From positions 1-27,669 of the IMG/VR virus record IMGVR_UViG_3300029286_003678: DNA of 27,669 bases; one strand, 5' to 3'. Under the pieces are notes generated by a model. It was not told the origin of the DNA, searched no databases, and saw only the letters and a program-made list of their open reading frames with translations. Of the stretch, positions 1 through 8,113 are shown in pieces. The DNA comes from a virus. Within the stretch, counting starts at the first letter, position 1, and each line of letters opens with the position of its first letter. A program made the position numbers and the translations under genes.

Positions 1-216
1 TCAATTTGCGATTTTCTTATCTATCCGCTCTACAAGCGTCTCGACTCTTACCAGGCGCTCCCTGATCTCCTCAATACAGCTTATCCTTGATTCCATCGCA
101 TCCACTCTGTTATTCAACTGCCCGTACCCAAAGGCAATCCCCGCAAGAGTTAAAATCAAAGAGATAACTGCACCGATGAAGCCAGATTTTAATCTAATTT
201 TGGTCTCGCCATTCAT
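1..216 (-). CDS. Small membrane-anchored coiled-coil protein, possible lysis accessory
   Basis: This 71-residue protein has one hydrophobic segment (about residues 12-30), followed by a charged amphipathic helix rich in E, R and V in heptad-like spacing up to the C-terminus. It therefore looks like a short N-terminal membrane anchor carrying a coiled coil. It starts 23 bases inside the end of the lipoprotein gene and is the last gene of the tail/lysis end in this window. Small proteins of this shape beside phage tail genes are often holin-like, XhlA-like or inner-membrane spanin components, and the adjoining lipoprotein makes a spanin-like pairing conceivable. The gene order (lipoprotein first) is opposite to Rz/Rz1, so the function stays unassigned. 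The ATG start at 216 and TGA stop at 1-3 are both inside the window. Confidence 0.65.
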   Translation of the reverse strand: MNGETKIRLKSGFIGAVISLILTLAGIAFGYGQLNNRVDAMESRISCIEEIRERLVRVETLVERIDKKIAN

Positions 217-436
217 TTATCTTCTCGTTTTCGTAACAATCCTGCAAGTAAGACGGAAGCCGCCTATATTCCTGCTTGCTGATTTTATCTTTTAAGTCGT
301 AAAATTCCGCCCCTTTGGGCTGATAAAACATAAGGTTGTCTTTCTTAATGTAGTAACTACTGAAAGAACAATTTCCAACAGAGGCGCAACCTGCTATAAA
401 AATTAGAAAAAATAAACACAATAGCTCTTTCGTCAT
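194..436 (-). CDS. Small phage lipoprotein
   Basis: The 80-residue product opens with a short basic N-terminus, a hydrophobic stretch and a lipobox of the form I-A-G-C at about residues 13-16. This is a type II signal peptide, predicting a lipid-anchored protein with a polar mature part of about 65 residues. A longer reading from 445 is possible. I chose the ATG at 436 because it forms an ATGA overlap with the stop of the upstream fibre gene and puts the basic residue directly before the hydrophobic core. It overlaps the next membrane protein gene by 23 bases. It could be an outer spanin, a superinfection-exclusion lipoprotein or a lysis accessory protein; the sequence alone does not decide. 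A lipoprotein fits a diderm host. Confidence 0.65.
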   Translation of the reverse strand: MTKELLCLFFLIFIAGCASVGNCSFSSYYIKKDNLMFYQPKGAEFYDLKDKISKQEYRRLPSYLQDCYENEKINEWRDQN

Positions 437-1137
437 ATTTCGCATACAACTAATTTATAAGTAGGATTCCATCCCGCATTAACTCCGGAAGGCTCCCCGG
501 GTATAGTGTATAGAATAATCGGGTACCAGGTTACCCTTACGGACGTAGCGCTCAACTTCTTTATCCCTATCCTGCAATTAAAAAACTTCCATACGGCAAA
601 CCCCTGCCAGAATTCCTGGGCGTCAGTTATCCAAAACCCATTCGGCTGAAGAATATAATAAGGGTTACTATCATTAGGATGAGTTATGTCGGTATAAGGC
701 GGGCTGTTGTTATAGATAGACGAAAAAGACGGAGCGGATACCGAAACAGAGTTAATCGACTTGATCTTGAAATAACTTGATGCGGAATGATAAACTAAGT
801 TTCCAGAAGGATCTTTTATCCTTAGTCCGTATCCGGGGCTGTTTGTAATAGTCTGCCGATAGCATCTCCAGTCAAAAGTAGTTGTCGCGTTATACTGACA
901 GCCCATGCCAAAGTTAGTATAATTCCCCGAGCTTAAAGTAAGAAAAGCATTGCTGCAGGCATAATCAGTATTCGGCCTAATTAAAATTAAAGGCGGCAGG
1001 GGCGAAGATGCTATTGCAATGGAAGCAGATCCCGGGAGGCTAACGCCAGTAGCGCCTTCAGTATATTCCATATTCCTATACTGGCTGTCTATCTGTATTT
1101 CTCCGGCTGCATTCCTGACTCTTAGTCCATATCCCAT
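433..1137 (-). CDS. Tail-tip/fibre-associated protein of the 'YGL' family
   Basis: This 234-residue protein begins MGYGLRVRNAAGE, a signature of small proteins found after the central tail fibre gene in lambda-like phages (DUF6453-like). The same motif recurs at about residue 104 (GYGLRIKDPSGN), so the protein seems to contain two related units. The rest is rich in S, N, Y and G and looks beta-structured, with no signal peptide or membrane segment. GAGG five bases before the ATG supports the start. Its neighbour at 1145-1432 is a shorter paralogue with the same N-terminus, consistent with duplication in a fast-evolving receptor-binding module. Likely a minor distal tail protein; its exact role is unknown. 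Confidence 0.6.
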   Translation of the reverse strand: MGYGLRVRNAAGEIQIDSQYRNMEYTEGATGVSLPGSASIAIASSPLPPLILIRPNTDYACSNAFLTLSSGNYTNFGMGCQYNATTTFDWRCYRQTITNSPGYGLRIKDPSGNLVYHSASSYFKIKSINSVSVSAPSFSSIYNNSPPYTDITHPNDSNPYYILQPNGFWITDAQEFWQGFAVWKFFNCRIGIKKLSATSVRVTWYPIILYTIPGEPSGVNAGWNPTYKLVVCEI

Positions 1138-1144
1138 ATTTACC

Positions 1145-1432
1145 TCAAGTATATAGAAAAACGTACACTAATGTATCGGCTGAAGAAAACCTTGTCCCGT
1201 TATTGGGTGACCAGGATATCGTAGTCCCGGCACGTGTTACGGTATGGGAAACTCCCGTCCCGTTAACCGCTATGCCGAATTCTAATGAGGATAATCCGGC
1301 TATATCTGCCAATTCAACGCTGCCTGATGCTCCGGCGGATACATAAGTAACATATCTTAATCTTGATATCCGATGAGAAGTATCGAGCTTGACATTGCCG
1401 CTTGCGTCTTTTATCCTTAACCCGTAAGCCAT
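1145..1432 (-). CDS. Short 'YGL' family tail-tip protein
   Basis: The 95-residue protein starts MAYGLRIKDASGNVKLDTS, nearly the same opening as the 234-residue protein downstream, followed by a beta-rich domain (V/T/S/G pattern). Its ATG overlaps the stop of the large tail-tip gene as TAATG, so translation is probably coupled. An AGGAG ten bases upstream, inside the end of the fibre gene, can serve as ribosome site. The position directly after the J-like gene and the YGL signature point to a small distal tail or fibre-associated protein. No enzymatic motif is visible. Confidence 0.6.
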   Translation of the reverse strand: MAYGLRIKDASGNVKLDTSHRISRLRYVTYVSAGASGSVELADIAGLSSLEFGIAVNGTGVSHTVTRAGTTISWSPNNGTRFSSADTLVYVFLYT

Positions 1433-4400
1433 TAAGGAAGATCTCCTAATTCAACTCTAAGGTTAGCTCCGTTGTCATAAACTTTAATGATATTATTAAC
1501 ACCATCTATTACAATTCTTCCCGCGCCTACGCTGATAGACTCATCAACCGTTAATGTGCCGGTGTTCGTCGATAACGCGTCCAATTGATTGACATTTATC
1601 TTGTCGGCAGTAATGGAATCCGTGTAAATCTTTCCGCCGTCAATCTTGGTTATGTCAGAGCCGTGCGCCCAGCCTGTGGCTGTTGCCGCATTTATCAATT
1701 CCCATTCGCCGGATGCAATTTGGTCAGCGCCGACGCTTGCTGCCCGGTATAATTTATCTCCGTCGTCGGTATCTATCCACAAATCGCCGATAGCCAAAGA
1801 TGTAGGAATGGAGGCCTGTTTAAAGACGGTTATGCCTCCTCCCCCGCCGCCTCCGCTTTCAGATACCACTTCCCAATCACTGTTTTGATAAATATAAAGT
1901 TTATTGTTATCATCAGTATCAATCCAATAGTCTCCGTCATTCATGCCAGAGGTTGGTTCATCGTTCTGATAATACGTCTTAGGCGGAACAGCGTCACCGG
2001 CTAACTTTGAAAGAGTAATTGATTCGGCATGAATTTTTGCGCCGTCTAAATCATAAATTTTGGCATTAGTTACGATTAAGTCTTTTATCTGAGCAGATAA
2101 AGTAATCAATTCTCCGGCAATGAGCTTTCTTGCCGATATTATAGCGTCCCCTATTTCCGCCTCAGTTAAAGGCGTAAAATTTATCGTAACGGCCGAGGAA
2201 AAACTCCCCGGACCGTAGGTATCAACCGCCCTCACTTTATAGTAAGCTCTGTCTTTTATAACGAACTCATCGCCGATACTAGGTGTGCCTGACGGCCAGG
2301 AAGCTACTGAGATCTGTCCCGTTGAATTATTGTAGACCGTGGCTACTGCTTCTTGACCTTTGTATGCTCCGCTTGTCTGCAGGATTACGTCTCCGACAAA
2401 ATAATTATTGCCAAAACCTGCTATATCGGCGTCTGTAATACTAGTCGCATCTACCGCGTCAGCCTCGGCATCAACCGGGGCGTTACCCTGGGCTATGGCC
2501 TCCGTGCCGGGAACCTTTACCTCCAAAGATTCTTCTCCGCCCCAGACGTTGGTAGGGGATTTATAAACTTCGTAATGCTTTAAATCCGTATCGTTAACAT
2601 CAGCCCATTCAATCTTGGCAAATCCGAACCACTGTGTAGCCGCTATGCTCGGCGCTGCAGGAGCCGCATTCGTAGGCGATACGGACTGCGCTGCTTGAGA
2701 GTAATTGCCGGAGGTGTCAAAAGCCTTGATATAGTAAGTACCCGGCGTCCTAGACGCAGGAGAAACAATGGTAAATTTATTGCTTAATCCGTTATATATG
2801 AGGTTGCTGTTTTGCACTCCCCAGTCTGCATCCTCCAGCCTTATCTCGTATCCCCCCAGGTCTTTCTCCGTATTCCTATCCCATTTAAATACGATTTCAT
2901 TTGTGAAGGTATAACCAAAGTTGCTTACATTTGCCGGAGGACTAAGCTTTCCAAGAACAGTCAAAGACAAGGAAACCGTTCCGTCTGATATAATCCCATT
3001 TACTGAGACGGTTCTGACTTTTACATAGTAAGTCTGCTCATCCTCTACCCCATAGATTGTAAAATTAGTATTATTCGTGGTTCCTATAACGCTGTAATCA
3101 CCTGATCCTTTTTTGAGTTCAATTTGATAATGACTTAAAAACATACGGGAATCATCTGCCGGAGCGTCGAATGAAACTAAGATATCGGAGCCCACGGTAC
3201 CGTCTTTATGCAGATAATAATCGCTTTCTGAGATAACGAGATTGCCTACATCTGTTATTGCGGCATAGGGGTTTGCGGGAGTGCCGTAATCAAATGTTTC
3301 AATAGTTGCTCCATGCCGGTCATTGTAAATAGATGAATTGTATTCCTGCGCGGTGATTTTATAGACATCCTTTTCATCCTCTTCAATGCGCTGGATGATA
3401 AACTGTTTATTCGTCCAGCCCATGAGCGAATGCGTGACCTCAATTACATCCCCTATCTCTTGGCCTACGGCATTTAAGGAAGTAGTAAACTCAACTGACA
3501 AAGGGCAAAGCTTTAACTCATAAAAATACTGATTGCTTAACCTTGAGGCCTGCGTTTTGCGGTTAATTGACGGTATAGTTAAAGTCTGCTCAACCAACCC
3601 CCGCTCATCCTGATCTACCTTATCCTCTGCTCCCCAAGCTAAAATACGCGCATCATCCTGTGTAGGATCAAAGTATTCAATGCCGAAGCGGTTAATCTTC
3701 TGATCCAGGCCCTTTTGAATAATTCTTAAATCCCGGATATCGTCCTCATCAAATGATGCCACTGCTGCCTGCGGTTTGGCGATGATCAGCTTCAGCTTTG
3801 AGCCGGACCGAATGAGTGCTCCAGCAAAACCTACCAGCATCTCGCTTAAGTTGTCTGAAGCTGCGCGTTTCTGGTCTATGCAGAAGGAAACCGTATATCT
3901 TGGCTCCTGTCCGCCTTGGCCGTCGCTTACCAGTTCCTGACAAAAGTCATAAACTTCAGCAAATGCCAGGTCATCGATGTCGCCTGCTAAATAACCGCAG
4001 CCGCCTATCTGCAGTTTCATTAAGAGATAATCCCTGATGCAGGCTGAAGGATTATCCGAATAAGCCTTTACCGCTGTCCAGATTGATCCATTCCATGTTG
4101 AAACCTTCATTCCTCTGCAGATACAGGTGATATTAGGCCTTCCGCCTTTTAATTTATCAGAAGTCTCAAGATGCACATGCAGCATGGCAGTATTGCGGTA
4201 CTGGATGCCGTCTAAATCAAGGCCGGTATCGTCTTGCACATTTTGTGTGGGCGTGCCTAAGAATGCATGATACGAACACCCTGGGAAACTGCCAATCGGC
4301 TCGCCGTTTAAACGCACGTCGGTGATACTTTCAATTTCTCCCTGGCAAAGAACGATTAATAAATCTATCTGCTCCCCGCCCATCACCGGATTTTGAAACA

Positions 4401-5103
4401 CAATATTTCCGGCTAAGCGCGCTTCGCCGTAAAGCACTGGCACCGGATATTGATTGCTTGAGGTAGTCTGAAGTTCGCCGAATTGATAGCGGGGCGATGC
4501 CGATGATCCGCCTGATTGCGACTGCTGACGCGCTTGAATCGCCAAGCCTATCGAATAGCCGATCATGGCCGTTCCGATAAGACAGCCTATGGTCGTTAAG
4601 GATAGGGAAATTAAACCTCCGGCGATAAATGAGGCAGCAGCGTAATCTGCGATTACCAAGGCAACAGCAATAGCAGCCGGCGGGCCTGCAGGCGGGATAT
4701 AAATTTGTCCGTCTTTTTCACGGATAGCGAATAAAAAGTATTTTTCCCAAGAGGGCGTGAGACGGGAAATCCTGGACTTCCCGTCTTTACGCGCGTGCAG
4801 CATCCTGCCGTAACCTAAATAAAGCCCCACGTGCAGCTCATCATTAATCTTAAAAACTAAAACATCCTCTGCTTGAAGATTGTCTTTACTTACAATGGTA
4901 TTAGTCTCAATAACTTTTTTAAGGATTTCATCCTGCTTGGTTTGGTCAACTTCGCTGATCTTGGGCGCGATTCCTTTCACTCCTTTGGCATTAAAATAAA
5001 GCTGCATCAAGCCCACGCAGTCCGTGCCGTTTGTGTCCCGGCCGTCCTCAAGCCATTTAATGCCTACCAGTTTATTTAAGAGTTCGCTATCAAGTTTCTT
5101 CAT
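1432..5103 (-). CDS. Fused NlpC/P60 peptidase - gpI-like - gpJ-like central tail tip protein
   Basis: This 1223-residue protein combines parts that are separate genes in lambda. Residues 1-130 form an NlpC/P60 cell-wall peptidase like the gpK C-terminal domain, with Cys29 (in TDCVGL), His91 (in LHVGLYLG) and His103 as likely catalytic residues. Residues 143-190 are a long hydrophobic, glycine/alanine-rich segment like gpI. From about 195 onward comes a gpJ-type hub (YPVPVLYGEARLAGN region), then about three fibronectin-III-like repeats (roughly 640-900), and a C-terminal fibre part with two GD(Y/L)WIDTDD(N/G) modules on either side of a seven-glycine linker. It should sit at the distal tail tip, contact the receptor and cut peptidoglycan during DNA entry. 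Its start overlaps the end of the L-like gene as ATGA. Confidence 0.85.
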   Translation of the reverse strand: MKKLDSELLNKLVGIKWLEDGRDTNGTDCVGLMQLYFNAKGVKGIAPKISEVDQTKQDEILKKVIETNTIVSKDNLQAEDVLVFKINDELHVGLYLGYGRMLHARKDGKSRISRLTPSWEKYFLFAIREKDGQIYIPPAGPPAAIAVALVIADYAAASFIAGGLISLSLTTIGCLIGTAMIGYSIGLAIQARQQSQSGGSSASPRYQFGELQTTSSNQYPVPVLYGEARLAGNIVFQNPVMGGEQIDLLIVLCQGEIESITDVRLNGEPIGSFPGCSYHAFLGTPTQNVQDDTGLDLDGIQYRNTAMLHVHLETSDKLKGGRPNITCICRGMKVSTWNGSIWTAVKAYSDNPSACIRDYLLMKLQIGGCGYLAGDIDDLAFAEVYDFCQELVSDGQGGQEPRYTVSFCIDQKRAASDNLSEMLVGFAGALIRSGSKLKLIIAKPQAAVASFDEDDIRDLRIIQKGLDQKINRFGIEYFDPTQDDARILAWGAEDKVDQDERGLVEQTLTIPSINRKTQASRLSNQYFYELKLCPLSVEFTTSLNAVGQEIGDVIEVTHSLMGWTNKQFIIQRIEEDEKDVYKITAQEYNSSIYNDRHGATIETFDYGTPANPYAAITDVGNLVISESDYYLHKDGTVGSDILVSFDAPADDSRMFLSHYQIELKKGSGDYSVIGTTNNTNFTIYGVEDEQTYYVKVRTVSVNGIISDGTVSLSLTVLGKLSPPANVSNFGYTFTNEIVFKWDRNTEKDLGGYEIRLEDADWGVQNSNLIYNGLSNKFTIVSPASRTPGTYYIKAFDTSGNYSQAAQSVSPTNAAPAAPSIAATQWFGFAKIEWADVNDTDLKHYEVYKSPTNVWGGEESLEVKVPGTEAIAQGNAPVDAEADAVDATSITDADIAGFGNNYFVGDVILQTSGAYKGQEAVATVYNNSTGQISVASWPSGTPSIGDEFVIKDRAYYKVRAVDTYGPGSFSSAVTINFTPLTEAEIGDAIISARKLIAGELITLSAQIKDLIVTNAKIYDLDGAKIHAESITLSKLAGDAVPPKTYYQNDEPTSGMNDGDYWIDTDDNNKLYIYQNSDWEVVSESGGGGGGGITVFKQASIPTSLAIGDLWIDTDDGDKLYRAASVGADQIASGEWELINAATATGWAHGSDITKIDGGKIYTDSITADKINVNQLDALSTNTGTLTVDESISVGAGRIVIDGVNNIIKVYDNGANLRVELGDLP

Positions 5104-5978
5104 TCTTCTTTACTAATCGGATTTATCAGCTGCGGGATATGTTTAAACCCGCCGAAATTAGCGTGGTTATTGTGCCTGTTTTTGCAGACATCAAAAGATT
5201 TGTCGCAGCCTTTCTCAACGGAATAGGTATCCCCTGCATCCGGCGCCTGAGGCAACGCATAATCTAAAATAAGCTTGTATTCGGCAGCAATGAAATCCAC
5301 TACCTTGCGCTTGAGACCGTTATTAACACCTGAAGTAAACTGAATCACTCCGTCATTCCAAAAATCATCAGCCTCAGTTCTTGCAGCATCAATAACAAAC
5401 CCTGTAGCTGACCCTGCATCCGCTGTCTGGCCGTTTATTCTCGTAGCTGCCACATTAAACTGGCAAAACTCATCTCCGAAGATATAATTGCAGTAAAGCT
5501 GCTGCATGCGTCCGGTTTCCACGGCCAGGGACTTAAGCTTTGACTTACATTCAATCTTAATGCTGATCTCGGTAAGCTCGGCAACTGCATTGACAATACC
5601 GTCAAACATTACCTTGGCATGCGTCTGATCTGTAAGCAGGTCGAGAAAAACCTTTCTAATAACTACCCGCCTGCCTCTTAGATCAATTGTGTTGAGCCAG
5701 TTGCTCCATGCCCGGTCCACATTGTCAAATTCTCCTGAGACTGCCTCAATCTCTAACTGATTGCTTGCCGGTACAGCCGAGCGTTTTATCCCCAGCGGAA
5801 TGTAATACTGCGGCACCCCGTCTAAATTCCAGAACTGGCACCTTTTATTGTCCGTGCAGAAATAATAGGTTAACGAATCGCATGCGCCTTGCGAGCCTAA
5901 ATAAAAATCATACAGCTCAATAGGCCGGTTTTCCTGTTTCTGCGCTTCGTCTTTATATTGAACCGTCAAATCCTGCAT
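5100..5978 (-). CDS. L: Tail tip protein gpL-like (DUF2163 type), probable Fe-S cluster protein
   Basis: The 292-residue protein matches the gpL/DUF2163 class: a beta-rich N-terminal half, then a C-terminal domain holding four cysteines at 163, 172, 258 and 265, the last two in GCDKSFDVCKNR followed by NFGGFKHIP. In lambda gpL four cysteines in the corresponding region bind a [4Fe-4S] cluster; the same number and spacing style here suggest a metal site. The domain between them (about 180-250) is a variable insertion. It lies between the M-like gene and the fused K-I-J gene, as in lambda (M-L-K-I-J), and overlaps the latter by ATGA. Role: part of the tail tip initiator complex. Confidence 0.8.
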   Translation of the reverse strand: MQDLTVQYKDEAQKQENRPIELYDFYLGSQGACDSLTYYFCTDNKRCQFWNLDGVPQYYIPLGIKRSAVPASNQLEIEAVSGEFDNVDRAWSNWLNTIDLRGRRVVIRKVFLDLLTDQTHAKVMFDGIVNAVAELTEISIKIECKSKLKSLAVETGRMQQLYCNYIFGDEFCQFNVAATRINGQTADAGSATGFVIDAARTEADDFWNDGVIQFTSGVNNGLKRKVVDFIAAEYKLILDYALPQAPDAGDTYSVEKGCDKSFDVCKNRHNNHANFGGFKHIPQLINPISKEE

Positions 5979-5984
5979 TGTTTT

Positions 5985-6566
5985 TTAGGGTGCCTGATAA
6001 ATATTCCAAAGCACCTCCTTAAATTTTAAAGCGGTGTTATACAGCTTATACTGCACAAGCTCCCGCGAAAGCTTGTCATCATCAAAACGCACCTGGATGT
6101 AGTATTCATAATCCGCTGTAATCACCACGCTTGCACCCGGGGCCACAGTAAAGGTGATTTTTGCAATCTCATTGGTAAGGTCATTTGAGACTGTATACCC
6201 AGACACCTGCAAGATGCCGTTTAGATAAACTTTGACTGCTGCAGTATCAACCGGGAAATAATCCAGATTAAAAACTATTTGAGATCCGCTGCCGGCTCCT
6301 GCAGCTTCTCCGGAAACCTTAAAGCTCGTCGGAAACTTTACCCAAAAAGTATCGAACTTGCCTTTGCGCGCCTTAAAGAATTCCCAGATTAAATTTACCG
6401 CCACATCATTTTCATTCTCAAGCCAAGTGTCGAGAGTGCGTATCGGCTTTGACCACTTAGACCGGCGTTTTTCCTTGCCTGAGTCTGCCTGAAAAATCAG
6501 CGTTGAGAACTCAATATCTTCTTTCAAGCCGAATGCCGGAGTAAAGGTTAAAATTTCAATACTCAT
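5985..6566 (-). CDS. Minor tail protein, gpM/DUF2460-like
   Basis: This 193-residue protein lies exactly where lambda gpM is found, between tape measure and L. Its N-terminal half (W-x-K-P-I-R-T-L-D at about 38-46, FFKARKGKFDTFWVKFP at about 64-80) resembles the DUF2460-type distal tail domain, and the middle holds a phage-typical beta segment (VYLNGILQVSGY). Its start overlaps the tape measure stop as ATGA, so expression is coupled. Likely function: a distal tail ring protein joining the tail tube to the tip complex. Family placement rests on motif style and synteny, not on an alignment. Confidence 0.7.
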   Translation of the reverse strand: MSIEILTFTPAFGLKEDIEFSTLIFQADSGKEKRRSKWSKPIRTLDTWLENENDVAVNLIWEFFKARKGKFDTFWVKFPTSFKVSGEAAGAGSGSQIVFNLDYFPVDTAAVKVYLNGILQVSGYTVSNDLTNEIAKITFTVAPGASVVITADYEYYIQVRFDDDKLSRELVQYKLYNTALKFKEVLWNIYQAP

Positions 6567-8113
6567 ATACGGTTGCGGATTGCGCTTCTTATAGGTTTAT
6601 TCTTGTTTAAGGCGTCGATAATTGCATTCTCAAAGATATCCGGATGCTGCACCAGCATGTCCCGGAAAGATTTCGCGTCGTTGGCATTAATGTAAACATT
6701 AAAGATTTGGCTGCCCTCGCCGACACTTTCTCCGCGGTTAAGCTTTCGCAGATTATTTACGCCTAAGGCTGACATGCCCCTGCGGGAAACGACGCCTTCT
6801 CCGGACTGGGCAATTATCGGCACCTCATCAGGCAAAAAACCCTGATGCGCATATATAGGCCTAATCAGACCCCCTGAGTGATAGACCATACCGCCCTGGT
6901 GAAAAAACGGAATCATCCCCGGGAATACTGCACCTATAGTCTTAATCAAAAGTATCTTTGCCAAAACCTCAGCCAAAACATCCAGCATCATGTTGCCGAA
7001 TTCAGCAAAGTAGTCTTTGGCATCATCAATCTGGCCGCGGAAGGCATCGCTAAAGAAATGCTTAAAACTAGACCCCAAAGACCTGGCTATGCCTTCGCCT
7101 ATAGATTTTATGGCGTCAAATGACTGCGCAACCTCATCTATTTTTACATCCTTACCTAAATTTTTAAGCGAATTGATAAAGTTGCCGATAGCAGCGCGCG
7201 CTTTGTCATAGCCCTTAACTAGGCTTCCCTCGCCGGTGGCTAAAATATCCGAGATCTTACTGCCTACCTTGTCTATTTCGGTATCCGAAGCCTTGATCAG
7301 GCCCTCTAAGTTCTCCCTGAATTTCTGGATATTTTCCGAAGCCTCTCTGTAAGACTCGCCTAGTTTGCCTGGGATCTTGCCAAGAAGCTCGTAGAATTTC
7401 TGCAAACCCAAACACAACTGATTAAACCCCACCAAGAGATATTTGATGAGTTTTACAAAACCGATGTAGACCATCTCCGCGCCGATTTCAACTGCATTAA
7501 GAACCGGTACAGCCACATCTCTAAACTTAAGAAAAATAATAATTAAACCGGCAACTACTGCGGTAATTCCTACCAGCCATGGGTTAGCCAGCGCAAACAA
7601 AGCAAACTTGCTTACTAAATCTAAGATTATCCCGCCTACCCTCACCAAACGGCCGATAAGTGCCACAGCAACACCGCCTAAGGTTAAAAAAATACCGGTG
7701 ATAGCTATTCCCTGAATAATCATCTGCTGGGTTGCCGCAGGAATACTATTCCAGACATTTAATAAATTGCCGAAGACATTGGCCAAGTTGTGAACTACCG
7801 GTACTAATGCCTCCGCGATGCTCAAACGCAAAGCAATAAAGGCATTATCCAAACGCTTAAGTTCGTTTGAGACGGAAAGCGAATATTTCTCCGAGGATTT
7901 AAAGGCTAAAGCCAAAGGGCCGGTTATGGCTGCGCCCATAAAAGCTAAAGTCTGCCCCACCTGCGAAATCTCCCTGCCGACCTGACGCATATTAAGGCCC
8001 AACTTATGGGTTGAGTTGGCAAACTTTTGCAGGCCGGCTTCTACGCCTTGAAGCTGCTTGGTCACCTCGTCTTTTAACCTCATGATTATGGAAACTTCCC
8101 TATTTGTAGGCAT
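6563..8113 (-). CDS. H: Tail tape measure protein
   Basis: At 516 residues this is a short tape measure protein. It has an N-terminal coiled-coil region (about 10-90), several long hydrophobic helices (about 125-200) and a C-terminal part with the glycine/histidine-rich pattern YHSGGLIRP...GEGVVSRRG that is common at the end of lambda-type tape measures. It follows the G/T chaperone genes as in lambda H. Applying the usual scaling of about 0.15 nm per residue (established for the family) gives a tail near 75-80 nm, about half of lambda; this is an inference. The gene overlaps the end of the T frame by 14 bases. Another ATG at residue 11 exists, but the first gives the expected basic N-terminus. 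Confidence 0.88.
   Translation of the reverse strand: MPTNREVSIIMRLKDEVTKQLQGVEAGLQKFANSTHKLGLNMRQVGREISQVGQTLAFMGAAITGPLALAFKSSEKYSLSVSNELKRLDNAFIALRLSIAEALVPVVHNLANVFGNLLNVWNSIPAATQQMIIQGIAITGIFLTLGGVAVALIGRLVRVGGIILDLVSKFALFALANPWLVGITAVVAGLIIIFLKFRDVAVPVLNAVEIGAEMVYIGFVKLIKYLLVGFNQLCLGLQKFYELLGKIPGKLGESYREASENIQKFRENLEGLIKASDTEIDKVGSKISDILATGEGSLVKGYDKARAAIGNFINSLKNLGKDVKIDEVAQSFDAIKSIGEGIARSLGSSFKHFFSDAFRGQIDDAKDYFAEFGNMMLDVLAEVLAKILLIKTIGAVFPGMIPFFHQGGMVYHSGGLIRPIYAHQGFLPDEVPIIAQSGEGVVSRRGMSALGVNNLRKLNRGESVGEGSQIFNVYINANDAKSFRDMLVQHPDIFENAIIDALNKNKPIRSAIRNRI

Noticed and set aside
1831-1860. Glycine-run coding tract as a phase-variable repeat in the tail-tip protein
   Set aside because: The DNA is a mixture of different glycine codons, not a pure homopolymer or regular repeat, so slippage is unlikely.
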